Positions 36,551 to 45,254 of a stretch of 64,000 bases of DNA are shown here, piece by piece. Both the position numbers and the translations under genes were made by a program. This DNA is from Chloropicon primus. Taxonomy: Eukaryota > Chlorophyta > Chloropicophyceae > Chloropicales > Chloropicaceae. Below the pieces are notes generated by a model. It had not been told where the DNA came from. It ran no database searches and worked only from the letters and a program-made list of their open reading frames with translations. The stretch lies in NCBI GenBank assembly GCA_023205875.1, contig CP060762.1, forward strand, positions 1 through 64,000. The letters run 5' to 3'. Position 1 is the first letter of the stretch. Each line of letters opens with the position of its first letter.

Positions 36551-37162
36551 CCCTTTCTCTCTCCCTCTCCAACCGCCTCACCGCGTCTCTCCCAGAACCC
36601 GTGCCCTCAAATAGCCTCGTCCCTTTGTCAAGCGATTGCTCTTCTGAGGCATCAGGAGAAAGTCGAATACCTCGGTACGTTCGGTTCTCTCCACCAGGAC
36701 CTCACCCTTCCTTCCTTCCTCCATCCCCTTTCCCTTGTTCCTCTCCTTCCCCTCCATGGGATCAAGTGAGGACTCTTTGGAGAGAGCAAGAGCAGAGGGA
36801 AGAGACCAGGATTATGCCAACCTCAACCCCTCCTCCTCCTCCTCCTCCTCCTCCTCCTCCACCTGCAGCAGCACCCTCATCACATTCTCTAGGAAACAAA
36901 ACTGAGCAAGTGAGGGCTCTTTGGAAAGATCAAGAGACAATGCATCCATCCCTTCATCCCTGTTTCCCTTCCTTCCCTCTCCCACCATCACCATCACCAA
37001 CACCAACACCATCACCACCACCCTCCCCTCCCCTCCAGCTTGAGAGGGGAACGAAGGAAGCCAGGACCAGACAGAGGACTCGGGGGGCACGACGCCGTGC
37101 GGTGCGGTGCGGTGCGGTGGCACGGCACGGGAAGGGAAGCGAAGGGCAAGAAAGGGAAGGGG
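36551..37162. other. Leader/promoter region of GPN2
   Basis: Contains two 30-base copies differing at three positions (36763-36792 and 36907-36936, beginning CAAGTGAGG), a CCT run at 36830-36858, CACCAT repeats near 36983-37020 and a GGTGC pentamer run at about 37100-37121. A 241-codon open frame crosses this stretch, but it is Pro/Ser-rich repeat DNA and overlaps the GPN2 start, so I do not call it a gene. Confidence 0.5.
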
Positions 37163-38194
37163 ATGGTTCGGTTCGGTCAGGTTGTGGTCGGCGCTGCTGG
37201 GGCGGGGAAGACGACTTACTGTAACGGGGTGAAGCATCTTCTCTCCCTCGAGGGACGGCCGAACCTCTTCGTGGTGAACCTGGATCCAGCGAGCGAGAAT
37301 TACGCGTACGAGTGCGACGTGGACGTCAGGGACTTGGTGTGCGCCAGGACGGTGCAGGAGGAGTACAAGCTCGGACCGAACGGGTCGCTCGTGTATTGCA
37401 TCGAGTACCTCGAGAACCATTTGGAATGGCTGCACACTCAGCTGAGGGGGTTGGGGGGGAAGGGGAAGGGGGAAGGGGATGGGAGCGGAGGGCCTGGCGA
37501 TGACTTGTATGTCGTGCTCGATTGCCCGGGGCAGGTGGAGCTCTACTCTACGCACGACAGCTTTCGAGCTATCTTGAGAAGTCTAGAAAAGTCCCTCGAG
37601 TTTCGCTTTGTTTGCGTCAACTTGGTGGACTTGCAGCTTTGCTCGGACCCGGGCAACTTCCTTGCAGCGATACTCCTGTCGCTAAACGTGATGCTTCACC
37701 TCGAGTTGAGCCACGTGAACGTGCTCACCAAGTGCGACCTCCTGGGAAGGTACCAAGACTTGGCGATGCCGTTCGACTATTTTTTGGAGGCGCAGGACCT
37801 CTCCCAGTACTTTCTCGGGGACAGGCTGAGCGGGAGGCTGGACGCCAAGTTCAACCGCCTGACCGAGAACCTGTGCGAGCTCGTGGAGGACTTTTCTCTC
37901 GTGAGTTTCGTTCCCGTTGCCGTGGAGGACGGGAAGTCGATGCACCACCTCATGAAAGTGCTGGACAAGTGTTTGGGGTACACAGCCGCAGCAGCATCCG
38001 CGGCTTCGGGCCACGGGGATCCAATGGACCAGAGGCAGGCGCTGATGGAGTCCTTGGACGCCTCCCTTGCTGCCGAGGGCATCAAGCCCGACTGGTATGA
38101 GCACTTCATCAAGTTCGGGGCCCTCCGTGAATCTCAGCAGGGTGGTGGGGGGGAGCAAGGTGTTGGTCAGGGGGGCGCCAGCGGGACGGAGTGA
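37163..38194 (+). CDS. GPN2: GPN-loop GTPase 2
   Basis: A single exon of 343 residues starting MVRFGQVVVGAAGAGKTTYC, which places the P-loop near residue 10 as in the family. The GPN insertion motif is present in LGPNGSLVYC, with NLDPASENYAYE, LDCPGQVEL (G3) and LTKCDL (G4). Preference for GPN2 over GPN1/GPN3 comes from DFSLVSFVPVAVEDGKSM and the spacing of CSDPGNFLAAILLSLNVMLHLELSHVN. GPN proteins help assemble and import RNA polymerases II and III. An upstream in-frame extension of 41 codons is repeat-derived and not favoured as the start. Confidence 0.92.
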   Translation: MVRFGQVVVGAAGAGKTTYCNGVKHLLSLEGRPNLFVVNLDPASENYAYECDVDVRDLVCARTVQEEYKLGPNGSLVYCIEYLENHLEWLHTQLRGLGGKGKGEGDGSGGPGDDLYVVLDCPGQVELYSTHDSFRAILRSLEKSLEFRFVCVNLVDLQLCSDPGNFLAAILLSLNVMLHLELSHVNVLTKCDLLGRYQDLAMPFDYFLEAQDLSQYFLGDRLSGRLDAKFNRLTENLCELVEDFSLVSFVPVAVEDGKSMHHLMKVLDKCLGYTAAAASAASGHGDPMDQRQALMESLDASLAAEGIKPDWYEHFIKFGALRESQQGGGGEQGVGQGGASGTE

Positions 38195-38268
38195 CGCAGC
38201 CCGTTCATGCGCCGGATTTGGTTCCTAGCCACACCACTTGAGACGGTATTCGTTCAGCAAAAAGAACG

Positions 38269-38273
38269 TGTAA
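38269..38273 (+). terminator. TGTAA poly(A)-signal-like element after GPN2
   Basis: TGTAA 75 bases after the GPN2 stop, between the convergent GPN2 and TPR genes. Confidence 0.45.
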
Positions 38274-38296
38274 TCAATATCTTAATCAATATATTA

Positions 38297-38980
38297 TCAA
38301 AATGTCTCTCTAGGTCTGTCGCAGGTTCTTATCATGGTGAGCGCGTTCCTGAAACCGTCCCTCAGGGCACGGTCGTGCGGGTTGATCTCAAGACCCTGCT
38401 GAAATGCCTTGGCCGCACTGCTGTAGTCGCCTACGCCGTACAAGGCCGAGCCCAAGTGGAAACCGCTGGTGCAGGAGTTTGGCTTCAGCTCCTTTATCAC
38501 CAAGGCGTCTTGCAGGGCTTTCTCATGCATGCCGAGCCTGGAGAAGCACAGGCACCTCAGCCGGAAAAGGTTCGCAGAGCGTGGCGACAATGCTATGCAG
38601 GTGTCGAGGAGGGAGAGGGCCTCCGAGAACTCCTCTCTCTGTATGCGGGACTTTGCTTTCCGCCTGAGCTCGATGATGTTCTCTGGAACGCCCTTCTTGG
38701 GCGACTTTGAAGTGAAAGAGGATGGTGACGAGGTGGCGTACAACTCGTCGGACATGGAAATGGACGAGTCCGAGAGGGACGGGACCGGAGAGAACGAGCT
38801 CACGACGCTTTCGTCTAGTCCTACTGGTCCGGTGTCCTCCCCGAACCCAGAGTCCACTTGACTCGTTTGGTCCTGGTCCAGCGCCGAAGTTGAAGCCGTC
38901 TTGTTCTCGTCCTTCCCCTCCTCGTTGTTGCGGTGCCTCCCCTCCTCCTGCTGACCCCCGGGAACGGGACTCCCCTCCAT
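38297..38980 (-). CDS. Tetratricopeptide repeat protein
   Basis: A single exon of 227 residues from the first ATG (MEGSPVPGGQQEEG). The first ~110 residues are polar, Ser/Asp-rich and likely disordered. The last ~110 residues hold three TPR-like helix pairs. They include EFSEALSLLDTCIALSPRSANLFRLRCLCFSRLG, HEKALQDALVIKELKP and YSSAAKAFQQGLEINPHDRAL. Such domains bind partner proteins, often chaperones, but no partner is evident. It is convergent with GPN2 and tail-to-head with the CCDC180-like gene. Confidence 0.82.
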   Translation of the reverse strand: MEGSPVPGGQQEEGRHRNNEEGKDENKTASTSALDQDQTSQVDSGFGEDTGPVGLDESVVSSFSPVPSLSDSSISMSDELYATSSPSSFTSKSPKKGVPENIIELRRKAKSRIQREEFSEALSLLDTCIALSPRSANLFRLRCLCFSRLGMHEKALQDALVIKELKPNSCTSGFHLGSALYGVGDYSSAAKAFQQGLEINPHDRALRDGFRNALTMIRTCDRPRETF

Positions 38981-39260
38981 CTTGTCCCACCTTGGCCTTG
39001 GCCTTGGCCTTCTTCCCCCTCTGGACTGTGGACACTTTTGACCGATTGAAGAGAGGAAGAGGAAGGAGGGATCTTGCTCCTCAGAGCGCGTCACTGGACA
39101 TGTGCGGAGGTGGAGGGGGTATGGAAGGGGAGAAGGAGATGCGGACACCTTTGGCACGGAAAGATGACTAGGATTGTCCTCAACCCCCCTTCTCCCTTGG
39201 GAAACAGACAGACAGACCCGTCAAACGTCATCAAATCATTCGATGGATCACAACAAGTTA

Positions 39261-42200
39261 TTACAGTTCGTTCAGACCCTCCAACATCCTGGGCCACTTC
39301 TTTTGCCACTCGTTCTCCTCGTAGATGCAGCCCTTGATGTCGTCGATGATGGTTCCGAAAGTGCCAGTCAGCTCCTTCTTGAGATCCTTTATCGCTCGGT
39401 TCCTGGTGACGATCAAGGCGAAGGCCTGCGGGGTCTCGAAACTCTTCAGGTTCTCGCTGCCCTTCTCCATCTCAAAGGTCTTGTCCTCCTCGCCCTCCTC
39501 GGGAGTGTCCCCGAGGAGCTCGCTCAGGGTCCCAGACCAGCCAATCTCCTCCAGGGCAAACCCGGTGACATCATCCCAGGTTCGGACCTTGAACTGCCGT
39601 CCCTTGACCTCTGTCCGCGTCGCCTCGCTGTTCTTGAAGGCCTCGTAACGCCGCAGACTGATGAGGTGCTTGGCGTTGATGTTCTCCACGTCCTTGAGCT
39701 GCTCCTGGGTGTCGATGTCCTCTATGAACACGACGTTGTCCAGCAGAACGGCGAGCATCTTGGTCACCTTGTGCAACTCTGAGTTGACTAGCCCGAGCTG
39801 CTCGTGGGTGACCTCGAGGATCTTGGTCGCGAACGTCCTGAGCACCTTCCTGCACTCCTTGGACCTGTTCTCCTCCTCGGAGCACAGGAGCTCGAACTCG
39901 TTCTTCAGGAGAGGGTTCGCGAGCGAGGGCCTCAGAGACTTCTCGTGCTCGTTCCTTTCCCTCTTCATGACCTCGAACTCGCCCTTGAATTCGGCCAGAA
40001 CCACTCCGAGCTTCTCCTTCACCTTCACCGACTGGTTCTTGACAAATTCCTTCATGATCTTCGCGGGGACCCTCTCCAGGCACCTGGAGGTCATGATGAT
40101 GAGCTCCCTCACGTCCATCAGCATGGAACTCGAGTGCTCATTGGCCTGGTCGTTGAGGTCTGTCAAGATGTTCTCGATCTCCTCCTTCATGGTCTTGACG
40201 TCGTTCGGAATTCTGTTCTTTCGAGTAATCTCCTCGATCGACTTTTTGGAACCGTAGTACGCCTCCGCGGTCTTGATGAGGTTTTGCTTGGACTCGCCAA
40301 TCAAATTGTCCACGGCGGCCTTGAGAGTCTCAGACGTGAAGAACTCCTCCCTCTGCATGGAGGAAGTCGGCTTGAGGCCCCGCTCCTCCTCCATCTTGTT
40401 CAAATCCTCCAGCATCTGCTGACCATTCAGCTCGCTCTTCATGCACTGAAGATAGCCGCAGTAGAACAGCAGAAGCATGTCCAGGCTGTAGATCCCGGAG
40501 CAGGCCTCAGACAGCAGCTGGTTGAAGGCCTGCTCCGGCTTCTCGCTCGGAGACGCCTTGAGCATGTCCAAGCTGCCGATGCGGTCGGAGATCTCCTTGC
40601 TGATGGAGTAACTGCAGCCGAACTCGCTTCTCAGTTTCGATTTCGCCTGATTCAAGCACGCGTCCACGGACTCGAGGAGCCCCAAGTCCTCCCTGTGCGG
40701 CTCTGTCATGGATTCGAACTCGGTATAGGCGCTCTCTATCTTCTCGATGCACTGCACCTCCTTCTCGTCCAGGTGCTTGATCTGCGTCTCCAGACTCGCC
40801 TTTGCTTCCTTGTCCAAGGCCTCCAGCTGGGCGGTCGACTTCTGGATCGTCTGAGCCCCGTAGCTCGCTGCAGTGGTCTCGTTCTTGAAGTTGTCGTCGC
40901 AGAACTTGGCGTTCAGGTCCAGGTACGCGTTCGTGTTGTTGCCGACAACTTCCTTGGAGCTCTCGATGAGGTGCTTCACGTCCGAGATGAGCCTGGTTTT
41001 CAGCTTCTGAGACTCCCTGATCCTGATGTCCAACCCCTTCACACTGGCAGTCGTGCTCAGGTGCGCCTCCGCGTTCTTGATCTTGTTGTACAACTGGTTG
41101 AACCGAGAATCGATGGCCAGGACCTCGTTCTCGTAGTTCTGGTTGTTCATCTTTAGGGCGTGGACTGCCTTGCGCAGGTGGCGGTCGAACCTTCTCCTCT
41201 GCCCGGCAAGCTCGACAGATCTGAATTCCCTGTCCTCCTCCTCAATTCTGCCTGCCCTTGGCCTGTGAGACCTCAACCTCGAGTCGAGCTCGTCCGTCAA
41301 GTGCTCCTCCTGCCTGGTGCTCCACGTGGAGATGAGAGTCATATTCTCCCGCGTCGACACCTCGATGTGGTGGAGAATCTCCTTTTGGGTGTATTGCAGG
41401 ATCTCCCGGATCAGCTTCTCTTGCACAACGACCTCCTCGATTGGATCTGGAATTTCCAGCTGAACCTCCTCTTTCTTCTTGGGGCTCTCAGCCTCGCTAC
41501 CCTCGTCCTCCTCGTTCTCCTCCTTGGGCTCCTCTGATTCCTCGCCTTCGTTCTCCTCCTCGGGCGCGGACTCCTCAGCCTCAGGCTTGTCCGCGAACAA
41601 CTTGCCGTAGATCTCAGCAGAAAGCTCGTAGGGCTTGCCATACACTTCCAGGGGTTCCAGAACGACCTCGGTCTCCTTGGTCTCCTCTTCCGAGTCGCCG
41701 CCCTCCCCCTCCTCAGCCTCCTCGGCGGGGGGCTTGTCCGCGCTCTCCTGGTCCTCGGCCTCGGGCTGGGGCTCAGGAGCACTGCTGTCATCTTCTTCTG
41801 TCTTAATATATAGTAGTTTACATATGCTGTTCCAGTGCGCGTTGTCGGCCTCGTTCACGTTCACAGGGTAGGCGTGAACCAGCTCAAGCATGTCTTTGTG
41901 GAACCCTCTGTACCCTTCCTCGATGCCGTCGAGTCTCTCGAGGGCAACCTCGACGTGTTTCTCCAGGTCGATGTCGGTGTTACTCTGAGAAATCTCGTTC
42001 CTGGCGCTCTCAAGGTCGTCCTCCCTCTTCGTGTTCGCTTCGGCGAAGTCCGACCTGCACTTCCGCATGTCAGACCTGACGGCGTCCTCCATGGCCTTGA
42101 GGTGCGTCGTTTGCTTCTCTTGAGACCCGATGACACTGGCCAGGAAGTCGCCCAGAACCGTGCACGTCTTCCTCCAGTTCGTGTACTGCCTCTCGAGGCA

Positions 42201-43433
42201 CTCGGTGCACTTGGTGATGAGCCCACTCGCGTAGAGCTCTCTCTCCTTCACGACAACCATGCAGTTCTGCTCGAGCGCGACGCTTGTTTCCTCCTCGTTC
42301 AGCGCACCATAACCCAAGATGTCACTCTTCAGGTTGTCCAGCTCCTTGGCCACCTTTGTCTTGAGCTTGTCCTCCTCGTACCAAAGCCTCTCCACAATCT
42401 TCATCGTCTGGTTCTGCCACGTCTCGATGTTCGAAAGGATGGTCTCCAGCCAGTCCGACACGTTCTTCTCCGCGGCCTCCATGTTGTGGGGCGGGAGCAT
42501 GTCCGCAACCGACGCCAAGTTGAGCTCAAGGGCCTGGTAGATCTTCGCCTGCTTGTCCGTGATCCTGACGAAGAGCTCAGACCTCTGGATGGGGTCGTAA
42601 ATCTCCTTGCTCTTGACGCGTTCCTTGAAGCACTCGATGGCGTGCTGGGTCCTGAGCTGCCTCCATTTCTCCAGGCCCTCGTCCAGGGCCTCCTTGCACT
42701 TCTTCTCCTTGATGACCTCCGCCGTCCGAAGCCTCCTCTGCAGCTCTGCGTACACCTTGCTGTTTTCCAGCATGTTGAAGTTCGTTTCCAAGATCTTCTT
42801 CTCCAGGAACCTCTGCAGACTTCCCTCGCTGAGGTACGCGATATCCACCAAGTCCCCCAACGTGTTCAGAAGGAGGCCCTCCGTCGTCTTCCTCCTCTTC
42901 GATTCCAAGCCCTTGAGGGTCTCACCGAGGTCGTCGATCCAGCCCTGCCTGACAGACGACTGGAGCATGATCTCCTCGCCTATCTCCCGAAACATCCCTT
43001 CCTCCATGCAGATGATCTTGTCCTCCTCCAGGTTCACGAAGAGGGCCTCGATGTGCTCCGTGTTCGACTTCAGCTTCTTCTCGAACTTGCGTATCTGGTC
43101 CTGGATGTGCTTCTTGTGCCTCTGATCCTCCATCAGGAGCTTCTGCTCGAGAAGGGCCTGGGAGTTGGCGTGCCTCTGCTCCTTGGAGGACACCATACGC
43201 TCCACTCCCTCCAGTTTGGTGGCCGCCTTCCCTCCCAGTCTCTCCGGCAGGGAGTGCACCTCCGCCATGGGATTCCGCAGCACGAGCTCCTCGATCGGAA
43301 TCGCATGGTTCGGAACGTACTTCTCGTCTTTCGCTCTCTGCACTTGCTTGTCCACCTTGGGTATCCTCGCTCTCCTCCCGTTCAAGGACGCTAGCAGAGA
43401 CTGGCCGGCGTCCAGGTTCGGAATGCGCTCCAT
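39261..43433 (-). CDS. CCDC180: CCDC180-like cilium-associated coiled-coil protein
   Basis: A single exon of 1,390 residues from the first ATG (MERIPNLDAGQSLLASL). It is nearly all helical coiled coil. It starts with a conserved N-terminal stretch (VPNHAIPIEELVLRNP), followed by DUF4455-like helices with Trp-spaced repeats such as NVSDWLETILSNIETWQNQT. A very acidic, disordered insert lies at about residues 555-680 (EEEDEGSEAES), and a DUF4456-like C-terminal half follows. CCDC180 orthologues occur in ciliated species and in flagellar proteomes. The name is by pattern, not alignment. TGTAA overlaps the 3' end on the coding strand. Confidence 0.75.
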   Translation of the reverse strand: MERIPNLDAGQSLLASLNGRRARIPKVDKQVQRAKDEKYVPNHAIPIEELVLRNPMAEVHSLPERLGGKAATKLEGVERMVSSKEQRHANSQALLEQKLLMEDQRHKKHIQDQIRKFEKKLKSNTEHIEALFVNLEEDKIICMEEGMFREIGEEIMLQSSVRQGWIDDLGETLKGLESKRRKTTEGLLLNTLGDLVDIAYLSEGSLQRFLEKKILETNFNMLENSKVYAELQRRLRTAEVIKEKKCKEALDEGLEKWRQLRTQHAIECFKERVKSKEIYDPIQRSELFVRITDKQAKIYQALELNLASVADMLPPHNMEAAEKNVSDWLETILSNIETWQNQTMKIVERLWYEEDKLKTKVAKELDNLKSDILGYGALNEEETSVALEQNCMVVVKERELYASGLITKCTECLERQYTNWRKTCTVLGDFLASVIGSQEKQTTHLKAMEDAVRSDMRKCRSDFAEANTKREDDLESARNEISQSNTDIDLEKHVEVALERLDGIEEGYRGFHKDMLELVHAYPVNVNEADNAHWNSICKLLYIKTEEDDSSAPEPQPEAEDQESADKPPAEEAEEGEGGDSEEETKETEVVLEPLEVYGKPYELSAEIYGKLFADKPEAEESAPEEENEGEESEEPKEENEEDEGSEAESPKKKEEVQLEIPDPIEEVVVQEKLIREILQYTQKEILHHIEVSTRENMTLISTWSTRQEEHLTDELDSRLRSHRPRAGRIEEEDREFRSVELAGQRRRFDRHLRKAVHALKMNNQNYENEVLAIDSRFNQLYNKIKNAEAHLSTTASVKGLDIRIRESQKLKTRLISDVKHLIESSKEVVGNNTNAYLDLNAKFCDDNFKNETTAASYGAQTIQKSTAQLEALDKEAKASLETQIKHLDEKEVQCIEKIESAYTEFESMTEPHREDLGLLESVDACLNQAKSKLRSEFGCSYSISKEISDRIGSLDMLKASPSEKPEQAFNQLLSEACSGIYSLDMLLLFYCGYLQCMKSELNGQQMLEDLNKMEEERGLKPTSSMQREEFFTSETLKAAVDNLIGESKQNLIKTAEAYYGSKKSIEEITRKNRIPNDVKTMKEEIENILTDLNDQANEHSSSMLMDVRELIIMTSRCLERVPAKIMKEFVKNQSVKVKEKLGVVLAEFKGEFEVMKRERNEHEKSLRPSLANPLLKNEFELLCSEEENRSKECRKVLRTFATKILEVTHEQLGLVNSELHKVTKMLAVLLDNVVFIEDIDTQEQLKDVENINAKHLISLRRYEAFKNSEATRTEVKGRQFKVRTWDDVTGFALEEIGWSGTLSELLGDTPEEGEEDKTFEMEKGSENLKSFETPQAFALIVTRNRAIKDLKKELTGTFGTIIDDIKGCIYEENEWQKKWPRMLEGLNEL

Positions 43434-44246
43434 CTTTGAAGTGCCCGTCCCCCCTTGGGTCACTCCGTCACCAATTCTGTCTCCCAGCAGACACGTTCCC
43501 TCGCTCTTCACCTCTGCTTCTCCCCCTTAGCCTTTCTTCTTCTCCTCCCTGGCCACACCTCGTGTGTGTGTTTGTGCGTGTTAGCGTGTGTGTTTCCGGG
43601 CAAGGCAAGGCAAGGTCCCAAGGCAAGCCTCCTACCTTTGCCTAACCTTAGCTAAAACCTTCCTCCAACCTTTGCCTTAGCCCTCGTCCTCGTCTTGTTG
43701 TGTCCTGTCCTGTCCCAGCTTCCTACCTCCTACCTCCTTGCGCCTTGGCCTCTTACGATGTCCATCGTATTTTGGTACAAACGCCTTTGGCCTCTTTCTC
43801 TTCTTAGATTTCTCTTCTTGAACATCCACATAACCTGATTTCAAAAAGTCAAAACCAGCAGCAGACCAGGACCAGGGAGGAACGCCAACATCATCCTCAT
43901 CCTCATCAACAACCAACAATCGATGCCATGACACCATGGCATCATCGTTGGGCATTCTACCATTGCCGTTCGCCCTCTTCCTTCTCTCTTCCTTCTCTCT
44001 TTCGCGGCCGACTCGACTTCATCTTCATCTTCATCTTCATCTTCATCATCTCCAAGGGGGGGTCGGAGTCGTTTCCATCGGTCAGGACTCCTCCTGCAGG
44101 GACCTGAGGACCTGCTGCTGCCGTTCACGCCCGCACACCACACGCCATCCCCGATTCATCCCATCACGGTCGGTCTTCGGTCGCAGAGAGTTTTGGATTA
44201 CGAATAATATTTAGCGATCCCATCGGACCAGGAGACCGAGCCTAAG
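43434..44246. other. 813-bp region between CCDC180-like and SAP30BP-like genes
   Basis: It is AT-richer than the genes on either side. It holds CCTTTGCCTTAGC/CCTAACCTTAGC words at 43632-43680 that resemble decayed telomere units, GATGAA/TTCATC runs near 44013-44050, and one basic 92-codon open frame listed separately. Confidence 0.4.
43677..43955 (-). CDS. Possible small basic nuclear-type protein
   Basis: A 92-residue frame with an ATG start (MPNDDAMVSWHRLL), an acidic patch (DEDEDDVG) and a strongly basic second half (KSKKRKRPKAFVP, HRKRPRRKE) that would act as a nuclear localisation signal. No family is recognised. It could also be the last exon of a spliced gene, or chance. Confidence 0.25.
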   Translation of the reverse strand: MPNDDAMVSWHRLLVVDEDEDDVGVPPWSWSAAGFDFLKSGYVDVQEEKSKKRKRPKAFVPKYDGHRKRPRRKEVGGRKLGQDRTQQDEDEG

Positions 44247-44951
44247 TCACTGCCAGCCGCTGGGTCTCCGGCGCTTCTTCTGGGGAGGGTGCCCCTGGGT
44301 CTCGTCTCTCCCTCGGGCTCCTCCTTGACGATGCTGTTGGACGAAGCCGGCCCGCTGGAACTCGATGGCCTGTCTCTGCTGTTCGGACTGAAGCCGCATT
44401 CTCTCGTTCCGCCGCCGTTCCTCGAGCTGAACGAGCTGCTCCTCGAGCTTATCGTACATGTCCCCCTCGTCCACGGCCTCGTAGTTGTAGATCGACCTCG
44501 GGTAGCAGCTTCCGTACTGGTCTATCCCAAAGTGCTCCACCATCTTCTGCAAAAAGTCTGGGTTGCCAAAGCTCTTCCTGCTGCGGATGTCCTCGACCAA
44601 ATTGCGGCCCTGGGACCGACGAGGAGGAGAGCAGGAAGGCAAGCGGTCGAGTCAGTTGAGATCGATCGGAAACGTGGAAACGAAGTTTTTAGATCTGGTT
44701 GGTTAGCGTCGTCGTACCTTTGCGCGCTTGAGCTCCAGGAATTTCGCCACCTTGGCTTGCACAGCAGGATCGCAGGGAACCACGCCAACCCCTTGGTCGC
44801 TCGTCGACGTTGTTTGCTGCGTTCCCGTTCCACCTGTCCCTTCCCCTTGCTCCGTCCCTCGTCCTTCCCGGCGAGGCACGTCCCCTTCCCCTTCCTCCCC
44901 CTCCTCCGCGCTCGAGTCGGAGTCGTAGCAACCCAACCCAAGCGACGCCAT
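44247..44951 (-). CDS. SAP30BP: SAP30-binding protein / HCNGP-like
   Basis: Two exons, 44951-44718 and 44609-44247, with a 108-bp phase-0 intron (GTACGA...CCCAG), give 198 residues. The start MASLGLGCYDSDSSAEEGEE resembles the acidic N terminus of SAP30BP. The HCNGP domain follows exon 2: SFGNPDFLQKMVEHFGIDQYGSCYP then a helix (DKLEEQLVQLEERRRNERM). The C terminus is basic (PPQKKRRRPSGW). In animals SAP30BP is a transcriptional co-regulator and promotes splicing of short introns through RBM17. That role would suit this short-intron genome, but that is inference. Confidence 0.85.
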
Positions 44952-45254
44952 CCCCACCACAAAGCCAAGCCAAGCCAAGCCAACTCCAACCTCTCCGTGG
45001 TAGATTCTTATCCAGTCGATCCGAGAGACGAGGCGTCAGTCCACCAGCCCAGAGCGCGCCATGGCAGAGGTCGTTTGGTCCCTCTCTCTCGCTCGTCCGG
45101 TCCCTCTCTCTCGCTCGTCCCTTGGTGTCTCGTCCTGTCGTCGGGGTTTAGGGTTTTAGGTTTTAAGGATTAGGTTTTAAGGATTGGAGGAGGAAAACGG
45201 GGTTCCAGGGTGTCACATAACCAAGACGGAGAGGGAGAGGTTGTGGTGGCCAAG
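44952..45254. promoter_or_regulatory. Divergent promoter region, SAP30BP / class C receptor
   Basis: 303 bases between divergent starts. It contains a perfect 22-bp tandem duplication (45077-45120), the unit beginning GGTCCCTCTCTCTCGC, then telomere-like DNA (45143-45186), then the receptor's short leader. Confidence 0.55.
45143..45186 (+). repeat. Interstitial telomere-like (telobox) sequence
   Basis: Reads GGGGTTTAGGGTTTTAGG followed by two TTTTAAGGATT units: close to the TTTTAGG telomere repeat of this chromosome. It lies 69 bases upstream of the receptor start. Teloboxes are promoter elements in plants, bound by TRB-type Myb proteins. Confidence 0.8.

Noticed and set aside
36499-37224. 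A 241-codon plus-strand frame before GPN2
   Set aside because: Built of simple repeats and Pro/Ser runs, overlaps the GPN2 start in another frame, and shows no domain.
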